DNA from: CAYFJO01 sp964343305
Lineage (GTDB): Bacteria > Planctomycetota > Planctomycetia > Pirellulales > Pirellulaceae
NCBI GenBank assembly: GCA_964343305.1
Contig: CAYFJO010000440.1
Span: 1 to 8,884, forward strand
DNA length: 8,884 nucleotides
Direction of reading: 5' to 3'
Below the pieces are notes generated by a model that saw only the letters and a program-made list of their open reading frames with translations, searched no databases and was not told the DNA's origin. Positions within the stretch are counted from its first letter, which is position 1. The number at the start of each line of letters is the position of its first letter. A program made the position numbers and the translations under genes. Below, piece by piece: positions 6,104 through 8,884 of this stretch.

Positions 6104-7821
6104 TGACCATGAGAATCAAAGCTTTACTTACCTTCCTGGCGGGGATGACGTTCGCCTGTTCCGCCAATGACGACAATCGCGTCTGGAAGTCAGAGCGCAA
6201 CGACTACCGCGACAAAGTTACAGGCGCGGAAGTGTGGCGGCTGACGACGGATCCGGAAGTCGAGATCATTCCGGATCGCATCAAGGATCCGTGGTCGCCG
6301 GACGGTTCGCAGATTCTGTTTCGGTCCAAGCGATCTGGAGCGTGGCATCTGTTCGTGATGGCGGCGGACGGATCGAAGATGACTCGCGTTACCGATCGAA
6401 AGGGGCCTGCAGTCTACGGCGTGTGGTCTCGTTCTGGTCGGGAAATCGTTTGCACGCCGCTGATGGACGGCAAGTACGAGTTGCAGGCTATCGACGTCAA
6501 CACGTTCGGTGCCCGCCGCATTGCCGGCCCGTTTGAATCGCAGTTGAACAAGATGGGCGTCAGTCCGGACGGTAGAAGCGTTCTCTTCACACGTGTCATC
6601 AAACAGCCGGACGGCGAGAAGCAGGACGTCGTGATGTCGTCGTTTGTGAAGATGGACGGCACGGGTTTCTTCGACTTCACGGGCGAGACGAAACACGGCC
6701 GCATCGGCTGGATTCCCGGTCGCATGGATATTCGCCGTATGAAGTCCTCGCGGCGGCAGTATGTCGTTCAGCCAGACGGCTCCGGTGCCCGGTTGATTGG
6801 TGAGGGCGGCCACGAATACTTCACTCCCGACGGCCGACACATCCTGATCTGCGATCCGAAAGGCGGTGATGCGTCGAAGTGGCTCGGCCAGTGTTCCGCG
6901 GGAATCTACAACCTCGCAACCGGATTGCGACGAGATGTCACTAAAGAACTGACGTGGTTGGGAAGTCATCCCGCGATCAGTCCGGACGGACGCTTCGTTG
7001 CCGCCGACAACGCCGGACACAGTTATCCCGGCGCGGTGGTGATCGTGTCTCTGGACGGCTCGGTTCCGCTTCGCGTGCTGTGTTACCACCACGCCTCGTG
7101 GGAGTCCGGCCACATCACGCATCCGACGGTTCACTGGAGCCCGGATGGCACCAAGCTGTTGTTCATTTCCGACAAGGACTCGCCGGATAAGAAAAAGGGC
7201 GACATGTATCTCGCGGTTGTAAAACAGCCGGAAGCGCCGCGTCAGCCACACGTCGCCAACAACCGCGCCGACGGACCGTTGCTGACATGGCAACCCGCGA
7301 GTCGCCACACCGAAACGAAGGAATACGTCGTGATGCGCAGCGTTCCTTCACCGCGTCCGAATCTGCAGGGAGTGAAACTCGACCGCACGGGCGTCTTTGA
7401 AGAGGTCGGCGTCGTTCCTGTTGTCGATACCATCCTCACCGGCAAACACCTCGACGCGAAGACCACGACACTGACCGTCGAATCCACCGAGGGCTTTCCC
7501 AACGGCGGCAGACTGCTGATCGCCGGCAATCACTCCATGGCCGCGCCGGAGATTGTGACCTATACCGGCAAGACCGAAACCACGTTTCTCAACTGCCAAC
7601 GCGGCGTGGACTCCAGCCAGCCGGCCATGCACTGGAGCGGCGCTCGGGTGTGGAGCCTATCCGCGATACAGTTCACCGACACGAATGTCCCGGATCCGCA
7701 ACGACAATACTATTACACCGTCCGCGCCCGCGAGCATTCCGGCTTGACGAGCGCCTACTCGCGAATCAGCAATCCGGCGGTCATTGACAATAAGAAAGTA
7801 TCAACCAATGAAACGAGGTAA
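6100..7821 (+). CDS. TolB/PD40-type beta-propeller, oligogalacturonate-lyase-like, with composite C-terminal domains
   Basis: This 573-residue exported protein has a short N-terminal signal (about 1-22). The cleavage site is unclear: FAC-SAN could be a poor lipobox or a Sec site. Residues about 28-375 form a beta-propeller with repeated blade motifs: WSPDGS (65), VSPDGRS (154), FTPDGRH (241), ISPDGRF (293) and WSPDGT (346). The opening (TGAEVWRLT), GGHEYFTPDG (236-245) and HITHP...WSPDG...LLFISD resemble oligogalacturonate lyases (PL22). However, at least one residue I would expect as a metal ligand seems changed, so enzymatic activity is uncertain. Residues about 380-440 and 518-563 look like two halves of a fibronectin-III domain, separated by a module (about 443-517) resembling phage tail/baseplate proteins. 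The gene overlaps the previous one by 4 bp (ATGA) and the next by 14 bp. Confidence 0.88.
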   Translation: MMTMRIKALLTFLAGMTFACSANDDNRVWKSERNDYRDKVTGAEVWRLTTDPEVEIIPDRIKDPWSPDGSQILFRSKRSGAWHLFVMAADGSKMTRVTDRKGPAVYGVWSRSGREIVCTPLMDGKYELQAIDVNTFGARRIAGPFESQLNKMGVSPDGRSVLFTRVIKQPDGEKQDVVMSSFVKMDGTGFFDFTGETKHGRIGWIPGRMDIRRMKSSRRQYVVQPDGSGARLIGEGGHEYFTPDGRHILICDPKGGDASKWLGQCSAGIYNLATGLRRDVTKELTWLGSHPAISPDGRFVAADNAGHSYPGAVVIVSLDGSVPLRVLCYHHASWESGHITHPTVHWSPDGTKLLFISDKDSPDKKKGDMYLAVVKQPEAPRQPHVANNRADGPLLTWQPASRHTETKEYVVMRSVPSPRPNLQGVKLDRTGVFEEVGVVPVVDTILTGKHLDAKTTTLTVESTEGFPNGGRLLIAGNHSMAAPEIVTYTGKTETTFLNCQRGVDSSQPAMHWSGARVWSLSAIQFTDTNVPDPQRQYYYTVRAREHSGLTSAYSRISNPAVIDNKKVSTNETR

Positions 7822-8884
7822 TGTACGTTGGCCAGCGCTGATCGCAGCCACGCTATTGTGTCTGGCAGCGTCCGGACTTGCCGCTGAGGATTATCTTATC
7901 AAGGAAGGAAAAGCGCGGGCAGAGATCGTGATCGCGGACGATGCGCCGCGTTCGACTCGGCTGGCGGCTCATGAATTGCAGACATCCATCGAAAAGATTT
8001 CTGGTGCGAAGCTGAACATCACGACGAAGCCCGACGCGGATATGCCGGTGCAGATTTACGTGGGAGCAAGCCCGCACACCGAAAAGCTGGGTGTCACCGC
8101 CAATGGGCTGGGACACGGGGCGTATCGGATTGTGTCGGGAAAAAACTGGCTGGTGCTGATTGGCGACGACACGGATTTCGTTCCCATCGAGCCGTGGGCG
8201 AAGAACAATGGCGATCGCCAGACGCTTCAGGCTCGCTGGGAAAGGGCGAGCGGGCTGCCGTTTGGTGTGCCCAATGGCGGGATGTACAAGAACCGCGAAC
8301 GCATGCCCAAAGAGCTGGCGAAGGAAGACGGTGAGTATCTGTGGGCGTTCGATGAACGCGGATCGTACAACGCGGTTTGCGGCTTTCTGCGAAGACTTGG
8401 GGTTCGCTGGTATTTGCCGGGCGAGTTGGGTGAAGTCGTCCCGAAGATGGCAAGCATCCCGCTGCCGAAGATTGATAAGACTGCCAAACCGGACTTTGAG
8501 ATCAGGCAGTTCAGCGTGCGGTTCGGGACGGCGGATGACGAAGTCATGCGTTGGGCGATGCGGTTGGGGATTCGGCAAACCTATGGACTGATGATTGCTC
8601 ACGGGATGCACACGATGACGCATCCTGATGCACTCAAGAAGCAGCATCCGGACTGGTTTGCCTTGTATGGCGGAAAACGCGACACGCAAACCGGCAAGCG
8701 GCTCAATCATCTCTGCTATTCGAACGAAGAACTCTTCAACGCCATCGTGAAGTGGGCGCGGGCACAGTTTGATGTCTACGACTATGAAACTGTCTCGATC
8801 ATGCCGCCGGACGCTTACGGTTCGATTTGTCAGTGCGAGTTGTGTGAAGGCAAGCAGGTCGATGAGATGGGATCGCGCGGCAAA
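7808..8884 (+). CDS. DUF4838 domain-containing exported protein (5' part; cut by the window edge)
   Basis: The frame from ATG 7808 stays open for 359 codons to the window edge, so the C-terminus is missing. A clear Sec signal occupies residues 1-26 (hydrophobic ALIAATLLCLAASG, then LAA before ED). Residues 30-120 resemble the N-terminal domain of alpha-glucuronidases (ADDAPRSTRLAAHELQTSI, then a strand-rich IYVGAS region). GSYNAVCGFLRRLGVRWYLP (185-204), HPDWFALYGG (280-289), LCYSNEEL (302-309) and PPDAYGSICQCELC (333-346) are typical of DUF4838 proteins, including the CxCxxC cluster. The family is associated with glycan processing, but its reaction is not firmly established. The start overlaps the end of the propeller gene by 14 bp; upstream AGAAAG (7793-7798) is a modest ribosome site. 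A competing ATG at 7821 is in another frame. Confidence 0.85.
   Translation, partial: MKRGNVRWPALIAATLLCLAASGLAAEDYLIKEGKARAEIVIADDAPRSTRLAAHELQTSIEKISGAKLNITTKPDADMPVQIYVGASPHTEKLGVTANGLGHGAYRIVSGKNWLVLIGDDTDFVPIEPWAKNNGDRQTLQARWERASGLPFGVPNGGMYKNRERMPKELAKEDGEYLWAFDERGSYNAVCGFLRRLGVRWYLPGELGEVVPKMASIPLPKIDKTAKPDFEIRQFSVRFGTADDEVMRWAMRLGIRQTYGLMIAHGMHTMTHPDALKKQHPDWFALYGGKRDTQTGKRLNHLCYSNEELFNAIVKWARAQFDVYDYETVSIMPPDAYGSICQCELCEGKQVDEMGSRGK

Noticed and set aside
6145..6165. Lipoprotein signal (FAC-S) at the N-terminus of the propeller protein.
   Set aside because: The residues before Cys (T-F-A) fit the lipobox poorly; a Sec type I site nearby is equally possible, so no lipoprotein claim is made.
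6190..7308. Long antisense frame (372 codons) opposite the propeller gene.
   Set aside because: Lies wholly inside a well-supported gene, has no recognisable domain, and is the kind of shadow expected opposite GC-rich coding sequence.
7853..8710. Antisense frame of 285 codons opposite the DUF4838 gene.
   Set aside because: The + strand frame has a signal peptide and family motifs; the antisense product is low-complexity, rich in R, P and H, with no domain.

Overview
The window looks like chromosomal DNA of a planctomycete (phylum Planctomycetota). The first two genes form the DUF1549/DUF1553 (PSCyt1-PSCyt2-PSD1) plus DUF1501 pair that is greatly expanded in that phylum. The three genes after them are also of types common in planctomycete genomes: a ceramidase-fold protein, a TolB-like propeller and a DUF4838 protein. 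The genus cannot be fixed from the sequence.

Layout. Bases 1-422 carry no convincing gene. They hold three groups of inverted repeats: a 9-bp-arm hairpin (89-126), a 100-bp nested palindrome with 21-bp perfect arms (127-226), and an 18-bp-arm stem-loop (308-394) that ends 28 bases before the first start codon. From 423 to the right edge there are five genes, all on the + strand and tightly packed: a cytochrome-like DUF1549/DUF1553 protein (423-3200), a DUF1501 protein (3203-4666), a neutral-ceramidase-fold protein (4715-6103), a WD40/PD40 beta-propeller with a composite C-terminal region (6100-7821), and a DUF4838 protein (7808 to beyond 8884). The gaps are 2 bp, 48 bp, a 4-bp overlap and a 14-bp overlap. 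I see no terminator between the genes, so one operon is likely.

How the genes may work together. All five proteins begin with an export signal. Four look Sec-type, and DUF1501 has a twin-arginine (Tat-type) motif. The set therefore probably acts outside the cytoplasm. The propeller resembles oligogalacturonate lyases, the DUF4838 protein has an alpha-glucuronidase-like N-terminal region, and the first protein carries an inserted carbohydrate-binding-like module. This makes handling of a (possibly uronic-acid-containing) polysaccharide or glycoconjugate a reasonable guess, but no substrate can be read from the sequence.

Most notable observations: the ceramidase-fold protein keeps the four apparent zinc ligands but has Gln where the catalytic Ser of true ceramidases should lie; the propeller protein has a phage-tail-like beta-module spliced into a fibronectin-III-like domain; and the upstream region is packed with palindromes that look like dispersed genomic repeats.
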